DNA from: Chryseobacterium formosense
Lineage (GTDB): Bacteria; Bacteroidota; Bacteroidia; Flavobacteriales; Weeksellaceae
NCBI RefSeq assembly: GCF_900116415.1
Contig: NZ_FPAP01000002.1
Coordinates: 62,001 to 126,000, forward strand
Length of the DNA stretch: 64,000 nucleotides
Direction: 5' to 3'
The position numbers and the translations under genes are program-made. Shown here piece after piece: positions 1-9,334 of the stretch. The notes under the pieces are model-generated. The model was not told the origin of the DNA. It searched no databases and saw only the letters and a list, made by a program, of their open reading frames with translations. Each line of letters starts with the position of its first letter. Position 1 is the stretch's first letter.

Positions 1-1319
1 TTTCAAAGCATGATCTGATTAATGATCTCGCTGAAAAAACTTCTTTTTTAAAATTGCTTCACAAAAATCTGGAGCATTACAACGGCGAAAATATCGGTTT
101 TTCTGATAATGCATTGCTGAATGATGAGCCTGTAACTGAGGAAGAAGCTATTTTTAACAATGAACTAAATGAAATTGGTGAAAATTATCCGGAAACAGAT
201 AATGAAATTTCTACAGAAGAACAGGAAGCCATTTTTGACCATCAACTGACTGAAATCATCGAAAGTGATTTTCATGAAAATATGGTAAACCTCGCAGAAG
301 AAAACCAGCCTGAAGCGGATGTGAATTTTGTTTCGGACGAGATTTCTGATCATTTGCAACTTGAAGAAGAGGCCGTTTTCAATAATCAGTTAAATGAAAT
401 TGATGAGGACGAAGAACCGGAAAATACGGATCAGGTTCTGAGTTTTGTAGATGAAGAGCGCATTTTGGAAGATTCTCAGCCCGAAAATGATGATGATCTT
501 GATGAAAATATTTTTGATCAGCCGGTTACTGAAGAGGAAGAGGTTTTCAATGATCAGTTAAATCAAATTGCTGAAAATGAGATTCTTTCTGAAGAAAAAG
601 AAGTTATAGAAGATATTTTTGAGGTTGAACAAAATGAAGATGAAATTCTGATTGAAGAAACCGAAACCGAATATCAGTCTAATGAATTCAACCATAATCA
701 GGAAGAAATAATCACTGAAAACTCTAATGTAGAAGCAATTTTAACCGAAATAAAAAAAGATTCAGAAGCTGAAATTGTTGGTGAGAAAACGGATTTAAAA
801 GCTGAAGACTCAGAAAGAAGAAAGATTGTTGAAATAGAAAAACCGGAGGCTGAAATAGACCAGGAAAATCTTAAATCAGACGAAAGCTTTGAAAACATGG
901 AAGCATATCGTCAGGAAAAAAAGATAAAATTAGCGAATATCAGAGGGTTAAAAAATATTCAGACTTTGTTTGATGATGATCCTTTGGAAAGAGAAACTCC
1001 GCATGAAAAAGTTGAAATTCCTGTGGTAAAAGAAGACACCGGAAGTTTGATTAAAACAAATATTCCTACAGATTTTATGGAGGCTGAAAAGCTAAGACCA
1101 GAATTCAGACTAGATCTAAACGACAGAATTGCATTTACAAAAGTTTTGTTTGGCGGGAGTCAATCGGATTTAAATAATGCCATGACGGAACTGAACAGCT
1201 GCAGAAATCTGGAAGAAGCAAAAGAATATCTAAGTGATCTTTATTACGCAAAAAGCTGGGATAAAGTGGATGAATACGCACAGAGACTGTGGATTTTGGT
1301 AGAAAATAAGTTCGCGTAA
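1..1319 (+). CDS. Acidic repeat protein, 5' end outside window
   Basis: The reading frame is open from base 3 with no stop, so the gene starts left of the window; TTG at 54 is only an internal codon. The visible part is very rich in Glu, Asp and Asn. Counting from the TTG at 54, a short unit of the form EEEAxFNxQLNEI occurs four times, near residues 28-41, 56-68, 104-116 and 160-172, with diverged linkers. The last 70 residues differ: a compact helical domain with the conserved-looking segment LNDRIAFTKVLFGG and a C-terminal WDKVDEYAQRLW. No signal peptide or membrane segment is visible in this part. I do not recognise a function; the C-terminal domain resembles hypothetical proteins of Bacteroidota. 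Confidence 0.8.
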   Translation, partial: SKHDLINDLAEKTSFLKLLHKNLEHYNGENIGFSDNALLNDEPVTEEEAIFNNELNEIGENYPETDNEISTEEQEAIFDHQLTEIIESDFHENMVNLAEENQPEADVNFVSDEISDHLQLEEEAVFNNQLNEIDEDEEPENTDQVLSFVDEERILEDSQPENDDDLDENIFDQPVTEEEEVFNDQLNQIAENEILSEEKEVIEDIFEVEQNEDEILIEETETEYQSNEFNHNQEEIITENSNVEAILTEIKKDSEAEIVGEKTDLKAEDSERRKIVEIEKPEAEIDQENLKSDESFENMEAYRQEKKIKLANIRGLKNIQTLFDDDPLERETPHEKVEIPVVKEDTGSLIKTNIPTDFMEAEKLRPEFRLDLNDRIAFTKVLFGGSQSDLNNAMTELNSCRNLEEAKEYLSDLYYAKSWDKVDEYAQRLWILVENKFA

Positions 1320-1327
1320 AAACTTAA

Positions 1328-1894
1328 ATGAATAAAACGATAACAATTTTCGGAAAACAAATAAAACTTAGAAGGATTCTGTTTTATAGTATTTTTATTG
1401 TTATTTTTTCTATTTACAGTTTTGTTGAAAAGCCTTTTATTAAGTCAATTTATCTAAAAAGTGACATTGAATATTTTGCAAATAATCATTTTTGGAAAAT
1501 TTATCTTGTAATTATTATTTTCTTTTTACTATTCGGATTTTTCAAAATTGAAAAAAGTAAAGAAGCAATAGGAGGATTTGTTCTTGCAACCATATTTTTT
1601 TTAATAGTTGGTTATGTTTGGCTCAATCATTTTATTACAACGCAAACTTTATTTTTAAATCAGATAAAATCTGTTGAAAAGAAAAAGGTTGTTTATCAGG
1701 TTTTTAATCACGATAAAATAATTTCACTTAGCAATAAGACTAACGAAGAATTTATTTTCGATGATAGTTTTACAGAGAAAATAGATAGAAAAAGAAAAAT
1801 GAACCAACAAAAATCTTTATCACAATTAAAACATGGGGATACCATAAATGTGTTTTATGATAAAGGCTTGTTTGGATTCAAATATTTGAATTAA
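1328..1894 (+). CDS. Small membrane protein, three TM segments
   Basis: A 188-residue protein with hydrophobic segments near residues 14-32, 54-72 and 82-102, followed by a polar domain of about 80 residues rich in Lys and Asn. The C-terminal part holds a segment with the pattern HGDTINVFYDKG, which looks like a small beta fold. It starts 8 bases after the preceding stop and its TAA overlaps the ATG of rsmI by one base, so it is probably co-transcribed with both. I do not recognise the family. The base composition is more AT-rich than the neighbours, as expected for membrane segments. Confidence 0.7.
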   Translation: MNKTITIFGKQIKLRRILFYSIFIVIFSIYSFVEKPFIKSIYLKSDIEYFANNHFWKIYLVIIIFFLLFGFFKIEKSKEAIGGFVLATIFFLIVGYVWLNHFITTQTLFLNQIKSVEKKKVVYQVFNHDKIISLSNKTNEEFIFDDSFTEKIDRKRKMNQQKSLSQLKHGDTINVFYDKGLFGFKYLN

Positions 1895-2571
1895 TGAGCG
1901 GTATACTGTATTTTGTTCCGACACCCGTCGGAAATCTTGAAGATATGACTTTCAGAGCGATTAATACGCTGAAAGAAGTAGATTATATTTTGTGTGAAGA
2001 CACGAGAACTTCGGGAATTCTTCTGAAACATTTTGAGATTTCGAAACCTCTAAAATCTTATCATCTTTACAACGAACATCAGGCGACAGAAAAAGTGATT
2101 GCTGACCTGAAAAATGGTCAGAATATCGCCATTATAACCGATGCAGGAACGCCAGGAATTTCAGATCCCGGTTATTTGCTGGCAAAAGCAGGAGCAGATC
2201 ATGATCTTGAAATGATTTGTCTTCCCGGTGCAACAGCTTTGATTCCGGCTTTGGTGGTTTCCGGATTACCCAATAACGAATTTCTTTTTGCAGGTTTTCT
2301 TCCGCAGAAAAAAGGCAGACAAACGAAGCTTAAACAATTGGCTGAAGAGAAAAAAACAATTGTTTTGTATGAAAGTCCACACAAGATCAATACAACTTTA
2401 GAGCAAATCAAAGAATTTTTCGGCGAAGAAACAAAAGCAAGCTTAAGCCGGGAGATTTCCAAAAAATTTGAAGAAACCAAGAGAGGAACAATCAATGAAT
2501 TAATAGAATTTTCTAAAAGTAAAACTTTAAAAGGTGAGATTGTTTTAATTGTCAATAATTCTGTAAAATAA
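1894..2571 (+). CDS. rsmI: 16S rRNA 2'-O-ribose C1402 methyltransferase RsmI
   Basis: A 225-residue protein of the tetrapyrrole methylase fold. The family's motifs are all present: PTPVGNLED at 9-17, CEDTR at 34-38, the SAM-binding loop DAGTPGISDPG at 83-93 and LPGATA at 110-115. RsmI methylates the ribose 2'-OH of C1402 in the ribosomal P-site decoding region, in the cytoplasm. The ATG overlaps the stop of the preceding membrane protein by one base, so translation may be coupled. The length is somewhat shorter than the E. coli protein, which has a C-terminal extension; short forms are common in Bacteroidota. Confidence 0.95.
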   Translation: MSGILYFVPTPVGNLEDMTFRAINTLKEVDYILCEDTRTSGILLKHFEISKPLKSYHLYNEHQATEKVIADLKNGQNIAIITDAGTPGISDPGYLLAKAGADHDLEMICLPGATALIPALVVSGLPNNEFLFAGFLPQKKGRQTKLKQLAEEKKTIVLYESPHKINTTLEQIKEFFGEETKASLSREISKKFEETKRGTINELIEFSKSKTLKGEIVLIVNNSVK

Positions 2572-2576
2572 TTTCA

Positions 2577-4049
2577 TTGAAAAAACTTATTTTTATACTT
2601 CTGTCCGGCTTTTTTTCTGCACAAACTAATCAATACAAAGAAATTCTTTTATCTAAACAGCTTGGAAAAGAAGTACATTCATATTCTAAAGGGTATGGTA
2701 TTGTATCTGACGCTAAAATTTCATCATCTTCCATCATAGATTCTTTGGGAAATATTTCATTTAATTATCCTTTTAAAAGTGAAATTCTCCGACTCTCGAA
2801 AGACAGATTCATTCTGCAAGTAAAAGATGGAGATGCCATCGGAAAAACGGCTTTGATTGATGCTAAGGGAAATCAGTTGATCCCATTAGATAAATTTAAA
2901 TATAAAACCTGGGAAAATAAAGACCGTTTAATTGTATCACGAGATGGAAAAGACGGTGTTTACGACTACAACGGAAAAGAAATTATCCCTTTTCAGGATA
3001 AAATAGAATTTGCGAACGAAAGCAGATTTTTCATTAAAAGAGATAAACTTTGGTTTATTTATAATTTTGACGGACAACAGGTTTCTGAAAGAGAGTTCAA
3101 AGAAAACCTGAGATTTTACAAAGGAAAAGTATATTTAAATACAGGAACCAAAACCGGAGAAGTGGTTGATATTGATGGTAAAACAGTCAGTCAGTTTTCA
3201 GATCATTACATTGAAGATATTAATGGTTTTCCTTTTTTAATAACGAAAGATATTGCCAGGAATAAGTATGGGATTGTAGATGAAAATGAGCAGGTTTTAG
3301 CAGAAAACATTTACGAACAGGCTTATGTAGGGAGAAATTATATTTACCTTATTAAAGATAATAAAGTAAGTGTCTTTGATAAAACACAAAAAAAAGTTTT
3401 CCCTACCGAATATCATTATGTGAATCATTTATTTAATGGTAATTTTAAGACGCTTAAAGATTATAAAAATCCTAAAATTGCTGTTATTAAAGTGAGTGGT
3501 GAGGTGATTTTGCCAAAAGAATACGACGTTGTAGAAAGTTTTAAAATAAAAGGTGAAGATTATGTTTTTGTAAGCAAAGACAATGAAGAGAAGCTTTTAG
3601 ATAAAAACTTTGAAAGTGTTTTGAAAGATGGCTTTCAGATTGAGAAAATCTTTTTTAATAATGTCATTGTTAAAAAAGAAGAAACGTATTATAAATTTTC
3701 GCCGAAAGATAAATCTTATACGCCGATTAAAGATATTGTTTCCATAAAGCCATTTCAGTTTTACCCTGCCATTATCTGTAAAAATAAAGAAAATCTTTAC
3801 GGAATGCTTGATGAGGAGGGAAAAGAAATTGTTCCTTTTATCTACGATGATATCGTAAGTTTTCTTTCCGGAGATGAAGTTGTAGTACAAAAAGGAGATA
3901 AGTTTGGAGTTACCAATCTCAAAAATGAGCCCCTTAAAGAGGTGGTTTATGATAAATATTCTGCAGATAACAAAAAACTTACCCTTACAAAAGACAAAGA
4001 GTCGGAAGTTATTGACTTTAGTTCTTCCGAAGACAAAGTAATGTTTTAG
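2577..4049 (+). CDS. Secreted WG-repeat protein
   Basis: A 490-residue protein starting at TTG, five bases after rsmI; no in-frame ATG lies near it and the TTG puts a good signal peptide (KKLIFILLSGFFSAQ) at the N-terminus. Weak WG-type repeats run through it: strands such as YGMLDEEGKEIVPFIYDD (about residues 404-421), DGVYDYNGKEIIPF and GIVDENEQVLAENIY follow the pattern G-hydrophobic-D-x-x-G-x-x-I-hydrophobic-P-x-x-Y-D. WG repeats form beta-propeller-like or solenoid structures found in envelope proteins. Function unknown; probably periplasmic or surface exposed. Confidence 0.8.
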   Translation: MKKLIFILLSGFFSAQTNQYKEILLSKQLGKEVHSYSKGYGIVSDAKISSSSIIDSLGNISFNYPFKSEILRLSKDRFILQVKDGDAIGKTALIDAKGNQLIPLDKFKYKTWENKDRLIVSRDGKDGVYDYNGKEIIPFQDKIEFANESRFFIKRDKLWFIYNFDGQQVSEREFKENLRFYKGKVYLNTGTKTGEVVDIDGKTVSQFSDHYIEDINGFPFLITKDIARNKYGIVDENEQVLAENIYEQAYVGRNYIYLIKDNKVSVFDKTQKKVFPTEYHYVNHLFNGNFKTLKDYKNPKIAVIKVSGEVILPKEYDVVESFKIKGEDYVFVSKDNEEKLLDKNFESVLKDGFQIEKIFFNNVIVKKEETYYKFSPKDKSYTPIKDIVSIKPFQFYPAIICKNKENLYGMLDEEGKEIVPFIYDDIVSFLSGDEVVVQKGDKFGVTNLKNEPLKEVVYDKYSADNKKLTLTKDKESEVIDFSSSEDKVMF

Positions 4050-4094
4050 AAAACCTTTAGTTTGTGAATTTAAAATTCGCAAAGACAAATTATC

Positions 4095-4102
4095 TATATT
4101 TG
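4095..4102 (+). promoter_or_regulatory. Flavobacterial -7 box upstream of fabG
   Basis: TATATTTG matches the TAnnTTTG -7 consensus used by the primary sigma factor of Bacteroidota. It lies 53 bases before the fabG ATG. A TTG at 4062 is too far upstream (30 bases) to be a good -33 element. Confidence 0.5.
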
Positions 4103-4155
4103 CAAACCGAATAATTTATTTATTACACTCAATTTTTAAAATAAATAATCATTAT

Positions 4156-4899
4156 ATGAAACTATTAGAAGGAAAAGTAGCGCTAATTACCGGAGCTACA
4201 AGAGGAATCGGAAAAGGTATTGCCGAAATTTTTGCCCAGCAAGGTGCAAAAGTGGCTTTTACTTACGCCGGATCTGTAGATAAAGCGAAAGAATTGGAAA
4301 CTGCTTTAAGTTCTGTAACTCAAATTAAAGGTTATCAGTCTGATGCTTCAGATTACGATGCAGCGCAAAAATTGGTAGATGATGTAATGGCTGAATTTGG
4401 TAAAATTGATATTCTGGTAAACAATGCAGGTATTACGAAGGATAATCTTCTGATGAGAATGTCTAAAGAAGATTGGGATACCATTATCAAAGTAAATTTA
4501 GATTCTGTATTCAACCTTACAAAGGCGGTAATTAAGCCAATGATGAAGGCAAAATCAGGTTCTATCATCAATATGACTTCTGTAGTGGGAGTAAAAGGAA
4601 ATGCAGGACAGGCAAATTATGCAGCTTCAAAAGCTGGTGTAATTGGTTTTACCAAATCTATTGCTTTGGAGCTGGGTTCAAGAAACATCCGTTGCAACGC
4701 AATTGCTCCGGGGTTTATTGAGACTGAAATGACAGCTGCTTTAGACGAAAAAACAGTTCAGGGATGGAGAGAAGGTATTCCTTTAAAAAGAGGAGGACAA
4801 CCTGAAGACGTGGCAAATGCATGTGTATTCTTAGGGAGTGAAATGTCATCTTATATTTCCGGTCAGGTTTTAAATGTTGACGGTGGAATGTTGACTTAA
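4156..4899 (+). CDS. fabG: 3-oxoacyl-[acyl-carrier-protein] reductase FabG
   Basis: A 247-residue short-chain dehydrogenase. It has the NADP-binding TGATRGIG at 12-19, NNAG at 89-92, and the catalytic triad Ser142, Tyr155 and Lys159 in the YxxxK motif (YAASK). The C-terminal LNVDGGM is typical of FabG. It reduces 3-oxoacyl-ACP to 3-hydroxyacyl-ACP in fatty-acid elongation. It stands alone with its own TAnnTTTG box and a strong downstream hairpin, not in a fab cluster. Its similarity to true FabG (length, TGATRGIG, GGM end) is better than that of the two other SDR proteins in this window. Confidence 0.93.
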   Translation: MKLLEGKVALITGATRGIGKGIAEIFAQQGAKVAFTYAGSVDKAKELETALSSVTQIKGYQSDASDYDAAQKLVDDVMAEFGKIDILVNNAGITKDNLLMRMSKEDWDTIIKVNLDSVFNLTKAVIKPMMKAKSGSIINMTSVVGVKGNAGQANYAASKAGVIGFTKSIALELGSRNIRCNAIAPGFIETEMTAALDEKTVQGWREGIPLKRGGQPEDVANACVFLGSEMSSYISGQVLNVDGGMLT

Positions 4900-4921
4900 T
4901 AAGATTTAAGCTAAATATTCG

Positions 4922-4956
4922 ATCCCTCTCATAAAGCTTATGAGAGGGATTTTTTA
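4922..4956. terminator. Perfect 13-bp hairpin terminator, bidirectional
   Basis: ATCCCTCTCATAA (4922-4934) pairs perfectly with 4938-4950, closed by a 3-base loop and followed by TTTTTT. It sits between fabG and the convergent TPR/LuxR gene and can serve both strands. Confidence 0.88.
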
Positions 4957-6462
4957 TTCTGCATCGATGTAATTTCTCAACCAGATCTGAAGATCTTTTT
5001 CTGGGGAAAGATTGATTTTTTTTCTGAAGTTATAACGGTTATTCTCAATAGTTTTTACCGCTTTGAAGGTATAATCTGCAATCTCTTTTGTCGTAAAACC
5101 TAAATAGATGTATGCTGCAAAAGTAAGTTCGCTGGGTTTAAAAGCTTCATTTAGTTTGAGCATTTTAGCCTGAAATTTCGGATAAACTTCCTGAAATCTG
5201 GTGTAAAACGAAGGATTATTGTCTTTTGCGAGTTGTATTATTTCATCAAAAGCTTCATTAAGCTGCTGTTTCAGTTTGTTAGATTCCTGTTCCTGCAGTT
5301 CTTTTTCTTTGATAAGTTTTTCGGTTATTTCAATTGTTTTTTGAGTTTTATGCTTTGATTTTTTTAAAAGATAAATGATGAAACCTGTGATGATGATAAG
5401 TAAAGAAATGATAATGAATGTTGTTCTCCAGGTATTTTTTACTTCCTCATCATGCTTTATTTTTTCTTCTCTCATAACCTGATTAAGAGCGAAATCACGT
5501 TCTTTCTTCATTCTTTCATCGAGCTCATTATGTATTTTAAGATAGAGATCCTGGTAATATTTTGCTTCACCGGAAATTCCCTGTGAGATTTTAAGCTCGG
5601 CAATTTTCCTGTACAGTTCGCTCAGAATATCTGGGAAATTATTGTGATCGAAGTTTTTTAAAGCCTGATCGTAAAATTTTTGAGCTTCGGAATAGTTTTT
5701 CTGTGAAGCATAAAGATTTCCCAAACCCATCAATGATTCAATTTTACAAGGATGTTCATTCTCCTTAAAATATTCCAATGATTTGTTGTAATAATTCTTT
5801 GCAGAATCGATCTTATTTTGTTTCAGATAATAATTTCCATATCCCAAACAGGAGCAGCCATTTTGAACATAATCATCTTTAAAATCAATTGTTTTCAGAA
5901 TCTTATTTTCTTTTTGCAAAAAATAGAACATAGAATCCGGCTTATTGATGTTCTCATAAATATAGCTCAGGTTAGAATATGCAGCACTTTCAGTAAGTAA
6001 ATCTGTGGGAGTTTTCTGTTTTTTACCGTCTAAAATCTCCAGTGCTTTCCGATAATGCTTAAAAGAGAGAGTATAAAGCTCTAAAAGCAGATAATTACTG
6101 CCTAATAATGAAGAAATTCGGGCTGAATGCGTTTCGTCCGTTTCCAGGTAATCAGAATATTTTTGTGCTTGTTTAGCATAATCAATACTTTGTTTAAATT
6201 TGGCCTGATCATAATAATAGGAAGCAAGATAAAAATATCCGTATGATAATCCTTTCTCATACTGGGATTTCTGCGAAAGCTTAATGATCTTTTCTGAATA
6301 ATTTAAAACATTATTTGATTTTCCGGTTATATAAAACTGTTCTGTGCTTTTTATAAGCCGATCTGCTTCTAAGCTAGAATTTGTATTCTGCGCATGAAAA
6401 AAACATGACCAGAGAATCATAATCAGCACGAGCCTGATGGAGAAAAAATATATTATTTTCAA
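4954..6462 (-). CDS. TPR membrane protein with C-terminal LuxR-type HTH
   Basis: A 502-residue regulator of the kind common in Bacteroidota: an N-terminal signal or anchor segment, about six tetratricopeptide repeats (roughly residues 30-310), one strong transmembrane helix near 350-367 (TFIIISLLIIITGFIIYLL), a charged coiled coil at about 370-410, and a C-terminal HTH of the LuxR/GerE type containing LGFTTKEIADYTFKAVKTIE. The arrangement places the TPR domain outside the inner membrane and the DNA-binding domain inside. No phosphorylation domain is present. Its ligand and targets cannot be read from the sequence. It ends inside the bidirectional terminator shared with fabG. Confidence 0.85.
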   Translation of the reverse strand: MKIIYFFSIRLVLIMILWSCFFHAQNTNSSLEADRLIKSTEQFYITGKSNNVLNYSEKIIKLSQKSQYEKGLSYGYFYLASYYYDQAKFKQSIDYAKQAQKYSDYLETDETHSARISSLLGSNYLLLELYTLSFKHYRKALEILDGKKQKTPTDLLTESAAYSNLSYIYENINKPDSMFYFLQKENKILKTIDFKDDYVQNGCSCLGYGNYYLKQNKIDSAKNYYNKSLEYFKENEHPCKIESLMGLGNLYASQKNYSEAQKFYDQALKNFDHNNFPDILSELYRKIAELKISQGISGEAKYYQDLYLKIHNELDERMKKERDFALNQVMREEKIKHDEEVKNTWRTTFIIISLLIIITGFIIYLLKKSKHKTQKTIEITEKLIKEKELQEQESNKLKQQLNEAFDEIIQLAKDNNPSFYTRFQEVYPKFQAKMLKLNEAFKPSELTFAAYIYLGFTTKEIADYTFKAVKTIENNRYNFRKKINLSPEKDLQIWLRNYIDAE

Positions 6463-6869
6463 TTGATTTGTGTTTTTTATTAATACAATAAGACAGCAAA
6501 AACTAATTGTTAAAACAAACAGTTAATTTTCAAATTGTTGATTGTAATGTAAGGGAATATTAAAGGCAATTTTTATGCCATTGAATTCTTAATAAATGTA
6601 AGAATATTTGGAAGAAGAAGTTCAATCTAAAAGAAAAAAAATCCGGACACTTTTAAACCCTACAGGCCAAAATATCCGGAGATTCTTTTTTCATCATTTG
6701 TGTTCTGAACTCTGAATTGAACAATGCAAATAGACAGAAATTTGAAAAAAAATGCAAAAATACAGCCCCTCAATTAGCCCTCTAGTTCGGGTAATGCTTT
6801 AAACAGGGAGTTTTGCATATGGTTAAAAATTATTGCTGTAAAATGAAGCAAAAAAGGTTTTAACGAAAT
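6463..6869. other. Intergenic region without a gene
   Basis: 407 bases between the TPR/LuxR gene and guaC, both on the minus strand. No coding frame is convincing. It must hold the promoter of the TPR/LuxR gene and the 3' end of guaC. TCCGGA occurs twice (6643 and 6675) beside A- and T-runs and may be part of the guaC terminator. Confidence 0.5.
6634..6691 (-). terminator. Possible guaC terminator with long loop
   Basis: On the minus strand TCCGGA pairs with a second TCCGGA about 27 bases later, and the second copy is followed by TTTTTTTT. The long loop makes this weaker than the other terminators in the window. Confidence 0.35.
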
Positions 6870-7910
6870 TTAACTATTAAAAACTTGATTTTCCTGTTCC
6901 TGAACTCTGATAAAAGTCGTTCTTTTTGACAATTCTTTCAATGTGGAAGCTCCTACATAAGTGCAGGTTGAGCGAACACCACCCAAAATATCTTTCACAG
7001 TTTCTGAAACAGAACCTTTGTAAGCAACCTTCACGGTTTTACCTTCTGAAGCTCTGTATTCTGCCACACCTCCTGAATGTTTATCCATTGCAGTCTTAGA
7101 ACTCATTCCGTAGAAGAGTTTGAATTTTTTACCGTTTTCTTCCACCATTTCGCCTCCGCTTTCGTCATGACCGGCAAACATTCCGCCCAACATCACAAAA
7201 TCAGCTCCGCCTCCAAAAGCTTTGGCAACATCTCCGGGAACTTTACAGCCTCCGTCTGCAATGATGTGGCCTTTCAAACCATGCGCTGCATCGGCACATT
7301 CAATAATGGCAGAAAGTTGCGGATAACCAACTCCGGTTTTTACTCTCGTTGTACAAACCGAACCTGGCCCGATTCCGACTTTAATAATATCTGCACCGAC
7401 TAAAAGAAGCTCTTCCACCATTTCTCCGGTTACGACATTTCCTGCCATAATAATTTTATCGGGGAAATTTGTTCTTGCTTTCTTCACAAATTCAACGAAA
7501 TGCTCAGAATAACCATTGGCAACATCTATACAGAGAAACTCGATTTTTGGGTGCTTTTCGAGGATGGTTTTTATTTTCTCCTCATCAGATTTTCCGGTTC
7601 CGGTGCTCAAAGCAATATACTGATGAATTTCTTCAGGTTGATTATTTAAAAAGTTGCTCCATTCTTCCGGAGTGTAGTGTTTGTGAATAGCCGTGATGAT
7701 CTTATCTTTTGCTAATTCAGCAGCCATTTCGAAAGTTCCGACTGTATCCATATTGGCGGCAATGATGGGAGTTCCTGTCCATTTTTTTTTGGTATGTCTG
7801 AAGGTGAATTCTCTTTCAAGATTTACTTCAGAGCGGGACTTTAATGTTGAACGTTTGGGTCTGAACATTACGTCTTTGAATCCCAGTTTTATATCATATT
7901 CTATACGCAT
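6870..7910 (-). CDS. guaC: GMP reductase
   Basis: 346 residues when started at the ATG at 7910 ([11 protein letters not shown]), which matches the family's N-terminus and the 347-residue E. coli length; an upstream ATG at 7964 would add 18 hydrophobic residues and is rejected. The active-site loop [20 protein letters not shown] puts the catalytic Cys at position 186. The enzyme converts GMP to IMP and ammonia with NADPH, feeding guanine nucleotides back to adenine nucleotides. The IMP dehydrogenase CBS domains are absent, as expected for GuaC. It stands alone. Confidence 0.95.
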   Translation of the reverse strand: MRIEYDIKLGFKDVMFRPKRSTLKSRSEVNLEREFTFRHTKKKWTGTPIIAANMDTVGTFEMAAELAKDKIITAIHKHYTPEEWSNFLNNQPEEIHQYIALSTGTGKSDEEKIKTILEKHPKIEFLCIDVANGYSEHFVEFVKKARTNFPDKIIMAGNVVTGEMVEELLLVGADIIKVGIGPGSVCTTRVKTGVGYPQLSAIIECADAAHGLKGHIIADGGCKVPGDVAKAFGGGADFVMLGGMFAGHDESGGEMVEENGKKFKLFYGMSSKTAMDKHSGGVAEYRASEGKTVKVAYKGSVSETVKDILGGVRSTCTYVGASTLKELSKRTTFIRVQEQENQVFNS

Positions 7911-8097
7911 ATTTTGGAAAATTATTTTACTTAAAATTAAGCAAAAGATTTTTAGGAATCCCAAAAAGAATTGATTTTGTAAATAGATGAGAACTTATAA
8001 GAATACAAGAATTTCGATAATTAAGAGCGCACACGATTAATACAAAAATTATAACGTTGAACTTTGAATTATAATTTAAATAAAATATTTAGACCTA

Positions 8098-8246
8098 TGG
8101 AAAATTTAGAGATAATTGTACAAGTTTTATATGCTATTAGTTTGAATCATCAATTAATTGAAAAAGTAATAAAGAGAATTTTTAAGAGTAACAGTAATGA
8201 AAAAAGATTAGGAAGAAAGAAGAAAAAGCAAAGACATAGAAAATAG
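8098..8246 (+). CDS. Possible small basic protein
   Basis: From ATG 8098 the frame encodes 49 residues: a hydrophobic helix-like first half (ENLEIIVQVLYAISLNHQL) and a very basic tail (KRLGRKKKKQRHRK). A longer reading from 8064 is also open. There is no recognisable family, and the frame could be chance in an AT-rich gap. It precedes the Lgt-like gene by about 65 bases, with a dispersed TCTGTG repeat between them. Confidence 0.25.
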
Positions 8247-8259
8247 ATTTATCACAATC

Positions 8260-8280
8260 ATCTGTGCAAATCTGTGGGAA
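8260..8280. repeat. Single arm of TCTGTG dispersed repeat
   Basis: ATCTGTGCAAATCTGTGGGA is the same sequence type as the paired arms at 56227-56387 and 58262-58321. Here only one arm is present. Confidence 0.55.
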
Positions 8281-8310
8281 ATTTATTCACAAAATCTGTT
8301 TTATCATCAT

Positions 8311-9081
8311 TTGAAATATCCTATTTTTGGTTTCATGGATTTTCCCGTTACTTTTCAGATTTTTGGTAAAACGATTTTGGCGCATCCTATTTTTGAAACC
8401 ATCGGGATTTTCATCGGGATGCGGTATTATTTTTATTTAAAAAGGAAATCAAAAGAAAAACTGTCCTTCAATACTTCTGCAGCGGTATTAATTGGAGCAA
8501 CGGCAGGAGCTTTAATCGGTTCAAAGCTCATCGGAAATCTTGAAAATCCGTACACATTATTCGAAAATTTCAACTTTAAAAGATTTTGGACAAATAATAC
8601 CATTGTTGGAGGTTTGGCTTTTGGATTGATAGGGGTGGAATGGGCAAAAAAAATTGTCGGTCACAAAGAAAGTACGGGAGATTTAATTGTTTTTCCTCTG
8701 ATCTTGGCAATGATTATTGGTAGAATTGGGTGTTTTCTGACTGGAGTTCATGAAGAAACGTACGGAATTCCCACAGATTTTATTTTCGGGATGCATTTGG
8801 GCGATGAATATCTGAGACACCCTGTCGCTTTGTACGAAATTGTTTTTCTCATTATTTTATGGATCATTTTAAAGGCTGCTCAGAATAAAAATAAATATCC
8901 TTCAGGTTTTGTTTTTCAATTATTTATGCTGAGCTATTTCAGCTTTAGATTGATGTTGGATTTTATTAAACCCAAAATAGAAATAATAGGAAATTTAGGA
9001 ACGATACAGTTGGTTTGTATTGGCGTAATTATTTATTATTTCTTGAAACTGAGAAAAATAAAATCTGTAACTTCACTTTAA
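8311..9081 (+). CDS. Lgt-like (prolipoprotein diacylglyceryl transferase family) membrane protein
   Basis: A polytopic membrane protein of 256 residues from TTG 8311, or 248 from ATG 8335, which gives MDFPVTFQIFG and is equally plausible. It carries recognisable Lgt landmarks: GGLAFGLIGV, the signature region GRIGCFLTGVHEETYGIPTD and RHPVALYEI. True Lgt has GRIGNF[IV]N and a His before the GG pair; here the Asn residues are Cys and Thr, and the His is Val. It therefore probably does not carry out the standard lipoprotein reaction. Downstream genes start 10 and 9 bases after their predecessors, so it forms a tight unit with a small membrane protein and a radical SAM enzyme resembling lipid synthases. 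A role in phospholipid-dependent modification is inference. Confidence 0.85.
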   Translation: MKYPIFGFMDFPVTFQIFGKTILAHPIFETIGIFIGMRYYFYLKRKSKEKLSFNTSAAVLIGATAGALIGSKLIGNLENPYTLFENFNFKRFWTNNTIVGGLAFGLIGVEWAKKIVGHKESTGDLIVFPLILAMIIGRIGCFLTGVHEETYGIPTDFIFGMHLGDEYLRHPVALYEIVFLIILWIILKAAQNKNKYPSGFVFQLFMLSYFSFRLMLDFIKPKIEIIGNLGTIQLVCIGVIIYYFLKLRKIKSVTSL

Positions 9082-9091
9082 ATATCAAATC

Positions 9092-9325
9092 ATGAAATTT
9101 TTAACCTTACTTGAAGTCGGTGGTTTGGAAGGTCTTGTGATAATGATTATCGGAATCATTGCCATTGTGCTTTTCGTTGTTTCGTTGGTGATTGGGGCGA
9201 TTACAAAAGTCATTTATGAATGGGACAATACAAAGAAATTTTCAACAGGTCAGTTTTGGAAAACTGTTCTGATATCAATGCTTATCGGTGGTTTGATAAG
9301 CGGTTTTGTTTGTGGTGGAATGTAA
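9092..9325 (+). CDS. Small two-helix membrane protein in the Lgt/radical SAM unit
   Basis: 77 residues with a long hydrophobic stretch at about 14-38 (a Gly/Ile/Val-rich helix) and a second at about 58-75, separated by a polar loop with YEWDNTKKFSTGQFWKT. No family recognised. It begins 10 bases after the Lgt-like gene and ends 9 bases before the radical SAM gene, so it is probably a membrane partner of one of them. Its hydrophobicity pattern and clear ATG make it a real gene rather than a chance frame. Confidence 0.75.
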   Translation: MKFLTLLEVGGLEGLVIMIIGIIAIVLFVVSLVIGAITKVIYEWDNTKKFSTGQFWKTVLISMLIGGLISGFVCGGM

Positions 9326-9334
9326 ATCAAAATT

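Noticed and set aside
3597..4088. Minus-strand 163-codon frame
   Set aside because: It lies over the WG-repeat gene, is full of Phe/Ile/Arg/Lys codons typical of an antisense of AT-rich coding DNA, and has no motif.
8064..8097. Longer start for the small basic protein
   Set aside because: The additional residues (NYNLNKIFRP) are unlike a real N-terminus and the whole frame is uncertain.
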